From assembly GCF_014203665.1 (NCBI RefSeq), contig NZ_JACHJN010000002.1, positions 248,001 to 312,000 on the forward strand: DNA of 64,000 nucleotides. The letters are read 5' to 3'. A program made the position numbers and the translations under genes. The DNA is from Saccharothrix tamanrassetensis. GTDB lineage: Bacteria > Actinomycetota > Actinomycetes > Mycobacteriales > Pseudonocardiaceae. Every line of letters starts with the position of its first letter. Positions within the stretch are counted from its first letter, which is position 1. Below, one piece after another: positions 25,905 to 34,441 of this stretch. The notes under the pieces are model-generated. The model saw only the letters and a program-made list of their open reading frames with translations. It was not told the origin of the DNA and searched no databases.

Positions 25905-27077
25905 GTGCGGGAACCAGCGCTTGTCACCAGGATGCGGCCGTTCACCTCGACGATCTTCGCGGAGATGACCGCGTTGGCGACCCGCACCGGGGCGGTGAAC
26001 CTCGGGCAGGGCTTCCCGGACACCGACGGACCGGCCGGGATGCTCGCGGTGGCCAAGGAGTCCATCGACGGCGGCCTCAACCAGTACCCGCCGGGCCCCG
26101 GGATGCCGGTGCTGCGCGAGGCGATCGCCGAGCACCGCACCCGGTACGGGACGGCCTACGACCCGGACACCGAGATCCTGGTCACAGTGGGTGCCACCGA
26201 AGCCATCGCGGCCTCGCTGTTGGGCCTGGTGGAGCCAGGTGACGAGGTGGTGCTGATCGAGCCGTACTACGACTCGTACGCGGCCTCGGTGGCCCTGGCG
26301 GGCGCGACCCGGCGCACCGTCGGCCTGGTCGAGGAACCCGGCACCGGACGCCTCGGCCTGGACGTGCAGGCGCTCCGCGACGCCATCGGCACGAAGACCA
26401 AGGCCCTCCTGCTCAACACCCCGCACAACCCGACCGGCACCGTGCTCGACCGCGCCGAGCTGGCCGAGATCGCCCGGCTGTGCGTCCAGCACGACGTGAT
26501 CGCCATCACCGACGAGGTCTACGAGCACCTGGTGTTCGACGACCTGGAGCACATCCCGCTGGCGACGCTGCCCGGCATGGCCGAGCGGACCGTCACCATC
26601 TCCAGCGCGGGCAAGACGTTCAACTGCACCGGCTGGAAGATCGGCTGGGTCTGCGCGCCCGCCGGACTGGTGGGTGCGGTCCGGGCGGCCAAGCAGTTCC
26701 TGACGTTCGTGGGCGGCGCACCGTTCCAGCCCGCTGTGGCGTACGCGCTGCGCAACGAACTGCCGTGGGTGGACGAACTGCGGGCGTCGTTGCAGAACAA
26801 GCGCTCACGGCTCGCCGAGGGCCTCACCGAGGCAGGTTTCGCCGTGCGCCCGAGCGAGGGCACGTACTTCATCACCGCCGACGTCCGTCCGCTGGGCTTC
26901 ACCGACGGCGCGCAACTGTGCCGTGAGCTGCCCGAACGCATCGGCGTGGCGGGAGTGCCGGTCCAGGTGTTCACCGACCACCCGGAGCAGTGGCAGCACC
27001 TGGTGCGGTTCGCGTTCTGCAAGAAGGACGAGGTCCTGGACGAGGCGATCCGCCGGCTGCGCGCGCTAAGCGTCTGA
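25905..27077 (+). CDS. dapC: PLP aminotransferase, DapC-like (N-succinyldiaminopimelate aminotransferase)
   Basis: A 390-residue fold-type I aminotransferase. It has NLGQGFPDTDGP near residue 32, NTPHNPTG (about 167), ITDEVYEHLVFD and the PLP-binding Lys in SSAGKTFNCTGWKIGW. It closely follows the mycobacterial DapC pattern, the step N-succinyl-2-amino-6-oxopimelate to N-succinyl-LL-diaminopimelate in lysine and peptidoglycan synthesis. Kynurenine/methionine aminotransferases look alike, so the substrate is less certain than the class. The GTG at 25905 gives the family's usual N-terminus. Its 3' end overlaps the convergent NACHT gene by 12 bp. Confidence 0.85.
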   Translation: MREPALVTRMRPFTSTIFAEMTALATRTGAVNLGQGFPDTDGPAGMLAVAKESIDGGLNQYPPGPGMPVLREAIAEHRTRYGTAYDPDTEILVTVGATEAIAASLLGLVEPGDEVVLIEPYYDSYAASVALAGATRRTVGLVEEPGTGRLGLDVQALRDAIGTKTKALLLNTPHNPTGTVLDRAELAEIARLCVQHDVIAITDEVYEHLVFDDLEHIPLATLPGMAERTVTISSAGKTFNCTGWKIGWVCAPAGLVGAVRAAKQFLTFVGGAPFQPAVAYALRNELPWVDELRASLQNKRSRLAEGLTEAGFAVRPSEGTYFITADVRPLGFTDGAQLCRELPERIGVAGVPVQVFTDHPEQWQHLVRFAFCKKDEVLDEAIRRLRALSV

Positions 27078-29009
27078 CCGGACCGGCGGCCGGGCGCCCG
27101 CGAGCCGCTCCTGCACCAGCACGTGCCGGAACTGGTAGCAGGCGCCGGCCTGCCGAAGCACGCCGAGCTTGCGCGCGTCGTCCAGGAACACCATCAGCTC
27201 CCACGGCAGCCTGCCCCGCAGCGCCAGCCACACCCGTGCCACGGTGAACCACCACCACCGCAGGTGCAGCACGGACAGCGTGAACCCCAGCATCAGCCCA
27301 CAGGCCAGCCCCAGGCCCACCATGCCGGTCTGGTTCGGCCCGAACACCAGCCCGGCCGCCGCGCCGAACACCACGGCCAGCACCAACGACCCGGTCCACA
27401 CCGCGATGCGGTCCCGCGCCATCGTCCACTTGGGACTGGACGGGTGCGTCAACTCGGCGCTGCTGCCCAACGCGAAGCCCAACGCGACCGCCACGGCCAA
27501 CCCGAGCCCGACCACCAACCCGGCCGAAAGGCCGTACAGGGCACCGAAGACCAGTCCGATGGCCATCCCGAGCACACCGCTGACCACGACCAGACTGCGC
27601 CAGATCCCGAGCCGCGGCTTGAGTTCCCGCCGCCCGGACGCGTACAGCGCCGCCACCGCGACCGCCAGCCCGGCGGCCAGCCCGGTGACCGGCGCGAGCT
27701 TGGGCGTGCTGGCGTAGACCATCAGCCACCCCACCCCGAGCCCGCCGATCGACCCGAGCACCACCGCGCCCAACACCGCCAACCACAGCTTGCCGACCGA
27801 CCGCCGCAACTCCCACCAGGCCAGATCGGTGATGTCACGGGCCCGCATCTCAGCCGCCAGGAACGTCAACCACCTGGTGGCCTTGTCCCGGGGCCACACC
27901 TGGCTGGCCCGCGCCTGGTGCGCCGCGCCCCGATCCCCGAAAGCCCCCGCGACCAGCGCGTCCACCAGGTGGCACTCGATCGACTGCCGATCCGGGAACC
28001 GGCCCCGGTCGAGCAGCTCGCTCGGCTCGCCGTACGCGTAGACGACCCCGGCCAACCACACCGCGAGCGGCGTGGACAGGGCGTCGGCCAGCCGCCCGTC
28101 CGGCTCGGCACGCAGGTGGAGGAAGATCGGCTCCCACCGCGCGGCCGTCACCGGATCGGCGTGCGCCCGGAGATAGCCGGCGATCTCCTCGTGGTCCAGC
28201 GGGTGCAACTGGACGACATCCGCCCCCGCCACGTCGACCCCGGTCTCGTGGAACTCGTCGACCCGGCTCGTGAGCACCAACGGCACCGACACCGGGAACG
28301 CCCGGTTGATCCGCTCCAACGCCTGCGCCCGCTTGCCGGCCGGGATGCGGTCGAGCCCGTCCAGGATCGGGAACACCCGGCGCTGCTCGACCAGCAGGTC
28401 GCCGGCGTAGCTGCCGTACAGCTCGGTGTTGCGCAACGCCGGGTGCTCCTCGTAGAGGCGGCGCGTCATCCAGGTCCGGACGTCCTCGGCATCGGGATCC
28501 CAGGTGGACAGGGAGAGGAGGAACGGCACGGGGCCGCCCGTGAAGCGGTCGAGCAGCCCGATGGTGAGCAGCATGGCGATGGTGCTCTTACCCGCCCCGG
28601 CTTCCCCGACGAACACCAGCCGGGACTGCCGCTCGAACGCCCCGACCACGGCGTCACTGCGTCCGGGGCGGCCGTTCAGCGAACTCCAGTGCAGGTCGAG
28701 GATGTCCTCCCCGAGCCCGCGGTCGCGGCATTCCTCGGTCCACTGGGAGTGGAGGGCGACGGCGAGCGCCCGCGCCGCGGCGTCGAGGTTGTCGTCGGTG
28801 GCCAACCCGGCGGCCTTCCGCCGGTGCAACCAGGGGTCCACGGCGGCGAGGAACGCCAGGAACCCGACCGCGAGCCCGGACAACCACAGGTCGGGTTCGA
28901 TGCCGTAGTCGGTGACGAACAACCCGGCCGCCGCGAGCAGGGCGGCCAGGACACACCCCACGAGCACGGCGCGCTGACGAAATCGGGACACGAGGGCATA
29001 ATGACCCAC
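27066..29009 (-). CDS. Membrane-bound NACHT-type STAND NTPase
   Basis: A 647-residue protein. Two N-terminal membrane helices (about 14-32 and 42-58) are followed by a NACHT NTPase: Walker A GEAGAGKST (135-143), Walker B VFPILDGLDRIP, sensor-like PLVLTSR and PLDHEEIAGYL. After about residue 400 come six or more glycine-rich membrane helices and a short soluble tail (FLDDARKLGVLRQAGACYQF, then RHVLVQERL), which resembles a NACHT-associated winged-helix end. Such proteins are abundant in filamentous actinomycetes; some NACHT proteins are antiphage sensors, but membrane types are uncharacterised. The gene stands alone and shares a 55-bp divergent promoter region with the zinc-ribbon gene. Confidence 0.85.
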   Translation of the reverse strand: MGHYALVSRFRQRAVLVGCVLAALLAAAGLFVTDYGIEPDLWLSGLAVGFLAFLAAVDPWLHRRKAAGLATDDNLDAAARALAVALHSQWTEECRDRGLGEDILDLHWSSLNGRPGRSDAVVGAFERQSRLVFVGEAGAGKSTIAMLLTIGLLDRFTGGPVPFLLSLSTWDPDAEDVRTWMTRRLYEEHPALRNTELYGSYAGDLLVEQRRVFPILDGLDRIPAGKRAQALERINRAFPVSVPLVLTSRVDEFHETGVDVAGADVVQLHPLDHEEIAGYLRAHADPVTAARWEPIFLHLRAEPDGRLADALSTPLAVWLAGVVYAYGEPSELLDRGRFPDRQSIECHLVDALVAGAFGDRGAAHQARASQVWPRDKATRWLTFLAAEMRARDITDLAWWELRRSVGKLWLAVLGAVVLGSIGGLGVGWLMVYASTPKLAPVTGLAAGLAVAVAALYASGRRELKPRLGIWRSLVVVSGVLGMAIGLVFGALYGLSAGLVVGLGLAVAVALGFALGSSAELTHPSSPKWTMARDRIAVWTGSLVLAVVFGAAAGLVFGPNQTGMVGLGLACGLMLGFTLSVLHLRWWWFTVARVWLALRGRLPWELMVFLDDARKLGVLRQAGACYQFRHVLVQERLAGARPPVRSDA

Positions 29010-29064
29010 CGGTCACTACAGGTGGTGAAGCGGTCACCCTCGTGTCGTGCGTACTCTCGGGTAT

Positions 29065-29445
29065 GTGATCTGCCCCAAGTGCCAGGACCTCATGCGCACC
29101 ATCACGCGCGGAGCCGTCCACATCGAGCAGTGCGACAACTGCAAGGGCGTCTTCCTGGACGGCGGCGAACTGGAACAGATCGTCGCAGCCGAACGCGAGC
29201 ACTACGCGACCCCACCCCCGCCATACCCGGACCAGGCACCCCAGAGCCCCGCCGGTTCCCCGCCGCCCTACCAGCCCCCGCCCGGCACAGCGCCGCCCCC
29301 ACTACAACCGGGCCACGCACCGGCCCCGTTGCCACCGGGCCACGCACCTCCCGCCTACCCGCCCGGTTACCCGCCTGGCTACTACGACCAGGGGTATTAC
29401 GGGCAGCGGCGAAAGCGCAGTTTCCTCGAAGAACTGCTCGACTAG
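29065..29445 (+). CDS. TFIIB-type zinc-ribbon protein with Pro-rich tail
   Basis: A 126-residue protein. The zinc ribbon is at the very N-terminus: ICPKCQDLMRT, then IEQCDNCKGVFLDGGELEQI, four Cys in two CxxC pairs. A roughly 60-residue Pro/Gly/Tyr-rich disordered segment follows, ending in a basic RKRSFLEELLD. The GTG at 29065 is preferred over 29047 because the family begins MICPKC and a -10-like TACTCT (29052-29057) would make it leaderless. The function is unknown. It is divergent from the NACHT gene. Confidence 0.85.
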   Translation: MICPKCQDLMRTITRGAVHIEQCDNCKGVFLDGGELEQIVAAEREHYATPPPPYPDQAPQSPAGSPPPYQPPPGTAPPPLQPGHAPAPLPPGHAPPAYPPGYPPGYYDQGYYGQRRKRSFLEELLD

Positions 29446-29534
29446 CCACGGGCACTTCAGGCGCACCCAGGCCTTTCGCCGCTGAAGCAGCCTTCGCGCA
29501 AAACGCCCCGCCACACACCCGCGCTACGCGCCCT

Positions 29535-29725
29535 CCTGCGGTGCGCGCCACACGCCCCTCCCTGCGGTGCGCAGCGCACTCACCGGGCCCCGCGCCACGC
29601 GCACCCTGCGGTCTGGCTGCGCACTCTGCGATCCGGCTGCGCGCCCGCGCACACCTCTACCTACGGCCTGCGCGCCACGCGCACACCTGCGGTCCGGCTG
29701 CGCGCCAGCGCACACCTCTGCCCCT
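29535..29725. repeat. Imperfect GC-rich tandem repeats
   Basis: A run of degenerate units built on CCTGCGGTCCGGCTGCGCGCC followed by GCGCACACCT, at least four times with decay. It forms the left part of an 880-bp gene-free region. Frames across it are open only because of composition. Confidence 0.6.
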
Positions 29726-29952
29726 GCGTGTCATCCCCGTATGGCCTGCGCGTCAGCGAACCGCATGCGTCAAGGGCAGATCGAACCCGCGACCACCGCA
29801 CACGCTTCACGATCTGCCCTTGACGCATGTGGTTGTCTCCGACCAGGCCATACGGGGAGGACACGCAGACCAACGCCCTCCAAAGCTCGAAGAGCTTTGC
29901 AGGGCTCTTGTGGAGATCCTTGGCGGTCTGCCCGTCCGGCGAGGACGCTTTT
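29726..29952 (+). repeat. Nested-palindrome element, copy A
   Basis: Outer arms GTGTCATCCCCGTATGGCCT (29728-29747) and its near-perfect complement (29844-29866 overall) enclose an inner 25-bp stem (29759-29783 with 29810-29834, one G-U). The inner loop ends in CACGCTTCAC. Downstream lies the block shared with copy B: ATCCTTGGCGG, CTGCCCGTCCGGCGAGGACG, CTTTT (29916-29952), of which CGTCC-GGCGA-GGACG plus T-run looks like a small intrinsic terminator. The whole could be one transcribed structured RNA. Confidence 0.75.
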
Positions 29953-30117
29953 CAAGCCCGTAGACCCCAAGCCACTGAAACCACCCCGAGGCCACGCTTC
30001 GCAAGCGTCCCCTCGAAGTGAACGCCCCCGACACACACCCAACCACGGGGGTACGACAATCCCGGCGCTCGAAGCTGAGAACAGGCCTGCAACGGCAACC
30101 CGCCCGCAACGCTGACA

Positions 30118-30282
30118 CCGCAGCTCGACTGACACCGCACCGCACCGCACCGCACAGCACCGCACAGCACCGCGACCGCACCGCACCGCACCGCGACCGC
30201 ACCGCATCGACCGCACCGCACAGCACCGCGACCGCACCGCACCGCGACCGCACCGCATCGATCGCACCGCACCCAGCCACGA
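30118..30282. repeat. ACCGC pentanucleotide satellite
   Basis: About 30 imperfect tandem copies of the 5-mer ACCGC, with interspersed CACAG and GACCGC variants. It is not a CRISPR: there are no spacers and no constant long repeat. The flanks (29953-30117 and 30283-30328) contain an ACGCTT-CGC-AAGCGT hairpin near 29995 and nothing else I can name. Confidence 0.8.
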
Positions 30283-30328
30283 CGCCCCAGCAACAACTCC
30301 CCGCGAAGAGGCCCCCGCTACACCAACC

Positions 30329-31450
30329 TCAAAGCGGCCAAGTCAAAGGCGTGTTGTCCAGCGCAAAATACTGCGACTCCGCCGTAGCAGTGAACGTGAA
30401 GTGGTGCCGACGAGGCTTGCCCAACGTCTTCCACTCCCGATGAGCCTCCTCGACCAACGTCCACAAAGCCCGAGGCCCGCCCTGGTCCACCACCGCTCCG
30501 CGATGCCGGACCCAGGACCCGTCCGGATGCACCAACCGCACCGGATCGGTTCCCACCGCCACCCCCGACAACACCAACCCCGCGAAGAACTCGAACCCGG
30601 AAGCCGGGTAGATCACCGCCCGAGCCGGCAGCAACGTGGTCCCGCTGCTGACCGCAACCGCATCCAGCGCCCGGTCCAGAGCCGCCGCAGCCCAACCCTG
30701 ACTGTGAGCCCGCAAAGGCATGAACCGCCCGTCCTCCAACATCACCCGCCCCGTGGCCACCCCCTCGCGCACGACCAACCGGACCAGCCCGGCCCCGACC
30801 GCACGGTTGAACGTCGTCACGATCGACCCGCCCGGCTCGACCTGCCGCAACCACTCCGCAGGAATACGCGACACCGCGCAGGTCCCGAGGATCCGCGAGT
30901 AGGGCGCCCGAGGCGCATACCCCCGCTCGCCATCCCCGGCCACACAAACGGGATGAAACCCGGCAGCGTCGAGCAGCGCGGCGGCACGCGCGTGCACGCC
31001 GGCGTCCACGTCGATCGAAGTGACCGCGGGCGACCCCAGCGCGTGGCTCAGCAACGCCGCGTTGTAGCCGGTCCCGGTGCCGATCTCCAGCACCGTCTGC
31101 CCACGGGAGACGTCCAGCGCCTCCAGCATGATCGCCATGATCGTCGGCATGCTCGACGAACTCGTGGGCACCCCACTCACCGAACCCACCGCGAGTGCTT
31201 GCTCCCAAGCCGCGTCCGACCCGTTCAACTGGGTCACGCACACCTGGTTCCGGTAGACCAGCGCCAGGTGGTCCGGGTGCTCGGACGTAATCGGCACCCA
31301 CCGGCCGTCCGGCTCCTGCACGAAGAAGCCGGGCAGGAACACATGTCGGGGGACCTCGCGAAACGCCCGCACCCAACGTGGATCCGCGAGGACTCCCGCT
31401 GTGAGCAGCGAGTCCACCATCTCCGCGCGGAGGTCGTCGGCCTGGTCCAC
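30329..31450 (-). CDS. PCMT-like SAM-dependent methyltransferase
   Basis: A 373-residue cytoplasmic protein. The N-terminal 220 residues follow protein-L-isoaspartate O-methyltransferase: FREVPRHVFLPGF near 28-40, SSSMPTIMAIMLEALD, then the SAM motif VLEIGTGTGYNAALL. The extra 150-residue C-terminal domain (FEFFAGLVLSG, HPDGSWVRHRG, LWTLVEEAHREW) is found in actinobacterial PCMT relatives, some of which work in ribosomal-peptide modification. No precursor peptide or RiPP enzyme is nearby, so the substrate may be damaged Asp/Asn in proteins or something else. GTG start. Confidence 0.82.
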   Translation of the reverse strand: MDQADDLRAEMVDSLLTAGVLADPRWVRAFREVPRHVFLPGFFVQEPDGRWVPITSEHPDHLALVYRNQVCVTQLNGSDAAWEQALAVGSVSGVPTSSSSMPTIMAIMLEALDVSRGQTVLEIGTGTGYNAALLSHALGSPAVTSIDVDAGVHARAAALLDAAGFHPVCVAGDGERGYAPRAPYSRILGTCAVSRIPAEWLRQVEPGGSIVTTFNRAVGAGLVRLVVREGVATGRVMLEDGRFMPLRAHSQGWAAAALDRALDAVAVSSGTTLLPARAVIYPASGFEFFAGLVLSGVAVGTDPVRLVHPDGSWVRHRGAVVDQGGPRALWTLVEEAHREWKTLGKPRRHHFTFTATAESQYFALDNTPLTWPL

Positions 31451-31562
31451 CGGTTCACCGTAGCGCTGTGGGCGAGCCCACGCCCCGGTCGCTAGCTAAG
31501 CGCTTGCAGGAGCTAGCACTCGCGCGTACCGTCGAAGGCGGAACGAGGAGGTGCCGCTTCAG

Positions 31563-32042
31563 GTGGACGACGTGGACAGCCCGGTCGACGCTCCAGCCGA
31601 ACAGTCGACCGCCGACCCGGCCGGCAACCCGACCGGCAAGCCGGGCGGCAAGCCCGCGGACAAGAAGTCCATCGACCAGGCCGTCGCCGATCTCGGGCGG
31701 GACATCGGCGAGTACATCCGCCAGCAGCGCAACACCGCCAAGATCTCGCTCCGCCAACTGGCGAAGCTCGCCGGGGTGTCCAACCCCTACCTCAGCCAGA
31801 TCGAACGGGGCCTGCGCAAGCCCAGCGCCGAGATCCTCCAGCAGATCGCCAAGGGCCTGCGGATCTCGGCCGAGGCGCTGTACCTCGAAGCCGGGATCCT
31901 GGAGCAGCGCGAAGGCGGCGCGCTGGCCGACGCCATCGTCACCGCCCCGAACCTGACCGAGCGGCAGAAGCAGGTGCTGCTCGACGTCTACGAGTCGTTC
32001 CGGCGGGAGAACGCCGCCAACCAACCCAAGCCCGAGGAGTGA
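31563..32042 (+). CDS. XRE-type HTH regulator (Rv0474-like)
   Basis: About 159 residues. A disordered acidic/Pro-rich N-terminus is followed by an XRE HTH: LGRDIGEYIRQQRNTAKISL, then RQLAKLAGVSNPYLSQIERG. The tail (APNLTERQKQVLLDVYESFR) is conserved in mycobacterial Rv0474, which likewise precedes hbhA. The GTG at 31551 abuts the SD GAGGAG and cannot use it, so the GTG at 31563 is preferred, though spacing there is long. A -10-like TACCGT lies at 31527-31532. It is probably co-transcribed with the HBHA gene 5 bp downstream. Confidence 0.85.
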   Translation: MDDVDSPVDAPAEQSTADPAGNPTGKPGGKPADKKSIDQAVADLGRDIGEYIRQQRNTAKISLRQLAKLAGVSNPYLSQIERGLRKPSAEILQQIAKGLRISAEALYLEAGILEQREGGALADAIVTAPNLTERQKQVLLDVYESFRRENAANQPKPEE

Positions 32043-32047
32043 TCTCC

Positions 32048-32713
32048 ATGCCGAACCTGCCCACCACCGAGGAACTGCGCAAGGCGGGCGAGCAGGCCGT
32101 CGCCGCCGCGCGCACGCCGCTGCTGGCCGCCCTGGGCGCCGGCGACCTGGCCGCGAAGGCCGTGGTCGAGGCGCTGGGCAAGGCCAAGGAGCGCGCCGAG
32201 GCCGCGAAGTCCGCCGCCGAGTCGGCCGACCTCAAGGACCTGCGCGAGAAGTTCGACCCGGCCGAGCTGCGCAAGGTCGTGGACGCGTACACCCAGTCCG
32301 CGCTCAACCTCTACCAGTTCCTCGCCGAGCACGGCCAGGAAGCGCTGGCCAAGCTCAAGTCCCAGCCGCAGGTCCAGAAGGCCCTGTCCCAGGTCGAGGA
32401 CGCCGTGGAGACCGCGCAGAAGAACGCCGAGGCCGCCGCGAACGACGCCCGCGACCTCGCCGACGACGTGCTCGGCAAGGTGTCCCGCCGCACCCGTTCG
32501 GTCGGCGAGAAGGTCGCCGACGACCTGGACGACACCAGCGAGAAGCTCGCCGAGGCCGTCGTGGAGACCGGCGGCGAGGTCGCGCACGAGGTGCGCAGCA
32601 CGTCCCGCAAGGCCGCGGACCGCACCGCGTCCGCGCGCAGCACGACCTCCGCGCGCAAGCCCGCCGCCCCCCGCTCCACCACGGCGAAGAAGTCGGACGA
32701 CACCACCAAGTGA
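32048..32713 (+). CDS. hbhA: Heparin-binding haemagglutinin (HBHA)-like protein
   Basis: A 221-residue, almost wholly helical protein starting MPNLPTTEELRKAGEQAV, followed by ARTPLLAALGAGDLAAKAV as in mycobacterial HBHA. The middle is a long Ala/Lys/Glu coiled coil. The C-terminal 40 residues are rich in Lys, Ala, Ser, Thr and Arg (KPAAPRSTTAKKSDDTTK), less repetitive than the mycobacterial heparin-binding tail. In mycobacteria HBHA is a surface adhesin also tied to lipid bodies; in a soil actinomycete a polymer or membrane-binding role is more likely. SD GAGGAG is 8 bases before the ATG. Confidence 0.85.
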   Translation: MPNLPTTEELRKAGEQAVAAARTPLLAALGAGDLAAKAVVEALGKAKERAEAAKSAAESADLKDLREKFDPAELRKVVDAYTQSALNLYQFLAEHGQEALAKLKSQPQVQKALSQVEDAVETAQKNAEAAANDARDLADDVLGKVSRRTRSVGEKVADDLDDTSEKLAEAVVETGGEVAHEVRSTSRKAADRTASARSTTSARKPAAPRSTTAKKSDDTTK

Positions 32714-32793
32714 GCGCACCGTCACGGGGCGTCCCGTCCGGGGCGTCCCGTTTCGGCTATCCCCTGGGCGCGGTCCGCACGTAGGCTGGGGGC

Positions 32794-33114
32794 GTGTTCT
32801 TCAGATTTCCACCCGCCGACCTGCTCTACCTCGACGTGTGGGTCATGTTCCTGGCGTACTACGTCGGGCTGATCCTGGGTGTCTTCGCGTTCGCCCACGC
32901 CGTGTCGCAGCGGGCGGACGCCTACACCGCGGCCGAGCGGTTGACCAAGCCCGCCTGGCTGGGCATCACCGGCGGTGGCACGTTCGCCCTGCTGCTGTTC
33001 AGCCTCAACGGTCCGGGCGCGATGTTCTGGCTGGCCGGCCTGGTCGCGGTGCTGGTCTACGTGGTCGACGTCCGCCCCCGGCTGATCGAGGTGCAGCGCG
33101 GCCCGCGGTGGTGA
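32794..33114 (+). CDS. DUF2516 membrane protein (Rv0476-like)
   Basis: A 106-residue protein with three membrane helices (about 13-36, 53-71 and 75-91) and the pattern AFAHAVSQRADAYTAAERLT between them. It lies after hbhA as in mycobacteria. The function is unknown. The GTG start follows a -10-like TAGGCT, so the mRNA is probably leaderless. Its stop overlaps the next start (GTGA). Confidence 0.88.
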   Translation: MFFRFPPADLLYLDVWVMFLAYYVGLILGVFAFAHAVSQRADAYTAAERLTKPAWLGITGGGTFALLLFSLNGPGAMFWLAGLVAVLVYVVDVRPRLIEVQRGPRW

Positions 33115-33770
33115 CCTACCGGAGCCACGGCTCCGGCGCGCCGGTCACGCTGGTCGGCCACGGCCTGGGCGCGACGCCCGGCGAGGCCCGCCTGCCCGCG
33201 TCCGGCCTGCCCGGCACGAAGGTCGTGGTCACCCTCCCGTCGCACGGCGACGCCCCGGACGCGCCGGCCGGGTACTGGGACTACCGGCGCATCGCCGCCG
33301 ACCTGCGCGCGGTCGCCCGTGAAGTGGGCGCCACCCAGGCCGTCGGCGTCTCCCTGACCTCCGGCGCGCTGCTCTCCCTGCTGGCCGACGAGCCGGACGC
33401 GTTCGACAAGGTCGCCCTCCTGCTGCCCGCCGTGCTGGACGAACCCCGACAACTGCTCGCCCGCGAGTACGCGATCACGGTCGTCGGCGGCCCGCCCGAG
33501 TACCTGGAGGAACGACGGCAGGCGTTCCGGAGGCTCGACCAGGCCCTGGCCGAACTGCCCGGCCAAGTCGCCGTCGCCGACCGCTCGCTGTTGGGAGCGG
33601 TCCCGATCCCGGTGCTGGTGGTCGGCGCCACCCGCGACCCGCTGCACCCCGAGGAGATCGCCAAGGCCACCGCCGGCGCGTTCCCGAACGGCCGGCTGGA
33701 GCTGGTGCCGTCGTGGCTGACCCACCGGGGTGACGTGCGCGGGTGGTTGGGCGATTTCCTGCGCGGGTAA
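33111..33770 (+). CDS. Alpha/beta-hydrolase family protein
   Basis: A 219-residue protein with an alpha/beta-hydrolase outline: oxyanion strand VTLVGHGLGATPGEARL, nucleophile-elbow region AVGVSLTSGALLSLL (Ser in GVSLTSG), acid region VLVVGATRDPLHP and a late His in WLTHRGDV. The GXSXXSG elbow departs from the usual GXSXG, so the enzymatic activity is uncertain. It starts inside the DUF2516 stop (GTGA) and is co-translated with it. Confidence 0.78.
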   Translation: MTYRSHGSGAPVTLVGHGLGATPGEARLPASGLPGTKVVVTLPSHGDAPDAPAGYWDYRRIAADLRAVAREVGATQAVGVSLTSGALLSLLADEPDAFDKVALLLPAVLDEPRQLLAREYAITVVGGPPEYLEERRQAFRRLDQALAELPGQVAVADRSLLGAVPIPVLVVGATRDPLHPEEIAKATAGAFPNGRLELVPSWLTHRGDVRGWLGDFLRG

Positions 33771-33779
33771 CCGAACCGC

Positions 33780-34328
33780 ATGGCCGAACAGAAGAAGATC
33801 GCATTCCTGGTCGACACGGAAGGGATCGAGCAGGTCGAGCTGACCGACCCCTGGCAGCACGTCGAGAAGGCGGGTGCGGTGCCGAGGCTGGTCGCACCGA
33901 AACTCGGCCGGGTCCAGGGCTTCAACCACCTCACCCCGGCGGACACCTTCCCGGTGGACCTGCCGTTCGCGGAGGCCGACCCGAACGACTACGACGGCAT
34001 CGTGATCCCCGGCGGTGTCGCCAACGCCGACTTCCTGCGGATGGACCGCGACGCGGTGGCGTTCGTGCAGGCCTTCGTCGGCGAGGGCAAGCCGGTCGCG
34101 TCGATCTGCCACGGCCCGTGGCTGCTGGTGGAGGCGAACGTGGTGCGCGGCAAGATGCTCACCTCGTTCCCCAGCCTGGCCACCGACATCCGCAACGCCG
34201 GCGGGCAGTGGGACGACCTGGAGGTCCAGGTCTGCGACATGAACGGCTGGACGCTCGTCACCAGCCGGAACCCCGACGACCTCCCCGCGTTCAACCGCGA
34301 AGCCCTCAAGGCGTTCGGACTCGCCTGA
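33780..34328 (+). CDS. DJ-1/PfpI family protein
   Basis: A 182-residue cytoplasmic protein. The nucleophile elbow SICHGPWLL carries the conserved Cys-His pair, and DYDGIVIPGG precedes it, as in PfpI/YhbO-type proteins. These act as deglycases/chaperones or proteases in stress response; the exact activity is disputed. It lies 9 bp after the hydrolase gene, so it probably ends this operon. A shared terminator follows. Confidence 0.9.
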   Translation: MAEQKKIAFLVDTEGIEQVELTDPWQHVEKAGAVPRLVAPKLGRVQGFNHLTPADTFPVDLPFAEADPNDYDGIVIPGGVANADFLRMDRDAVAFVQAFVGEGKPVASICHGPWLLVEANVVRGKMLTSFPSLATDIRNAGGQWDDLEVQVCDMNGWTLVTSRNPDDLPAFNREALKAFGLA

Positions 34329-34332
34329 ACCA

Positions 34333-34406
34333 CCGCGAACGGACAACCGCCTGAACCGCCGCGAACGGACGACCGCCGCGAACGGCACGTGGGCCTCGCG
34401 AACGGT
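34333..34406. repeat. Four short direct repeats CGCGAACGG
   Basis: CGCGAACGG occurs four times, three of them preceded by CC, spaced about 20-25 bases apart, between the DJ-1 gene and the terminator. No function is evident. Confidence 0.6.
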
Positions 34407-34410
34407 GACA

Positions 34411-34438
34411 CCTGCGGGGATGTGCACCTCCCCGCAGG
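34411..34438. terminator. Bidirectional terminator between convergent genes
   Basis: A perfect 10-bp stem (CCTGCGGGGA with TCCCCGCAGG) and an 8-base loop, 3 bases from the MerR-family gene stop and 82 bases from the DJ-1 stop. It can serve both strands. Confidence 0.8.
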
Positions 34439-34441
34439 CGG

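Noticed and set aside
30118..30282. CRISPR array
   Set aside because: The unit is 5 bases with no spacers; no cas genes are in the window.
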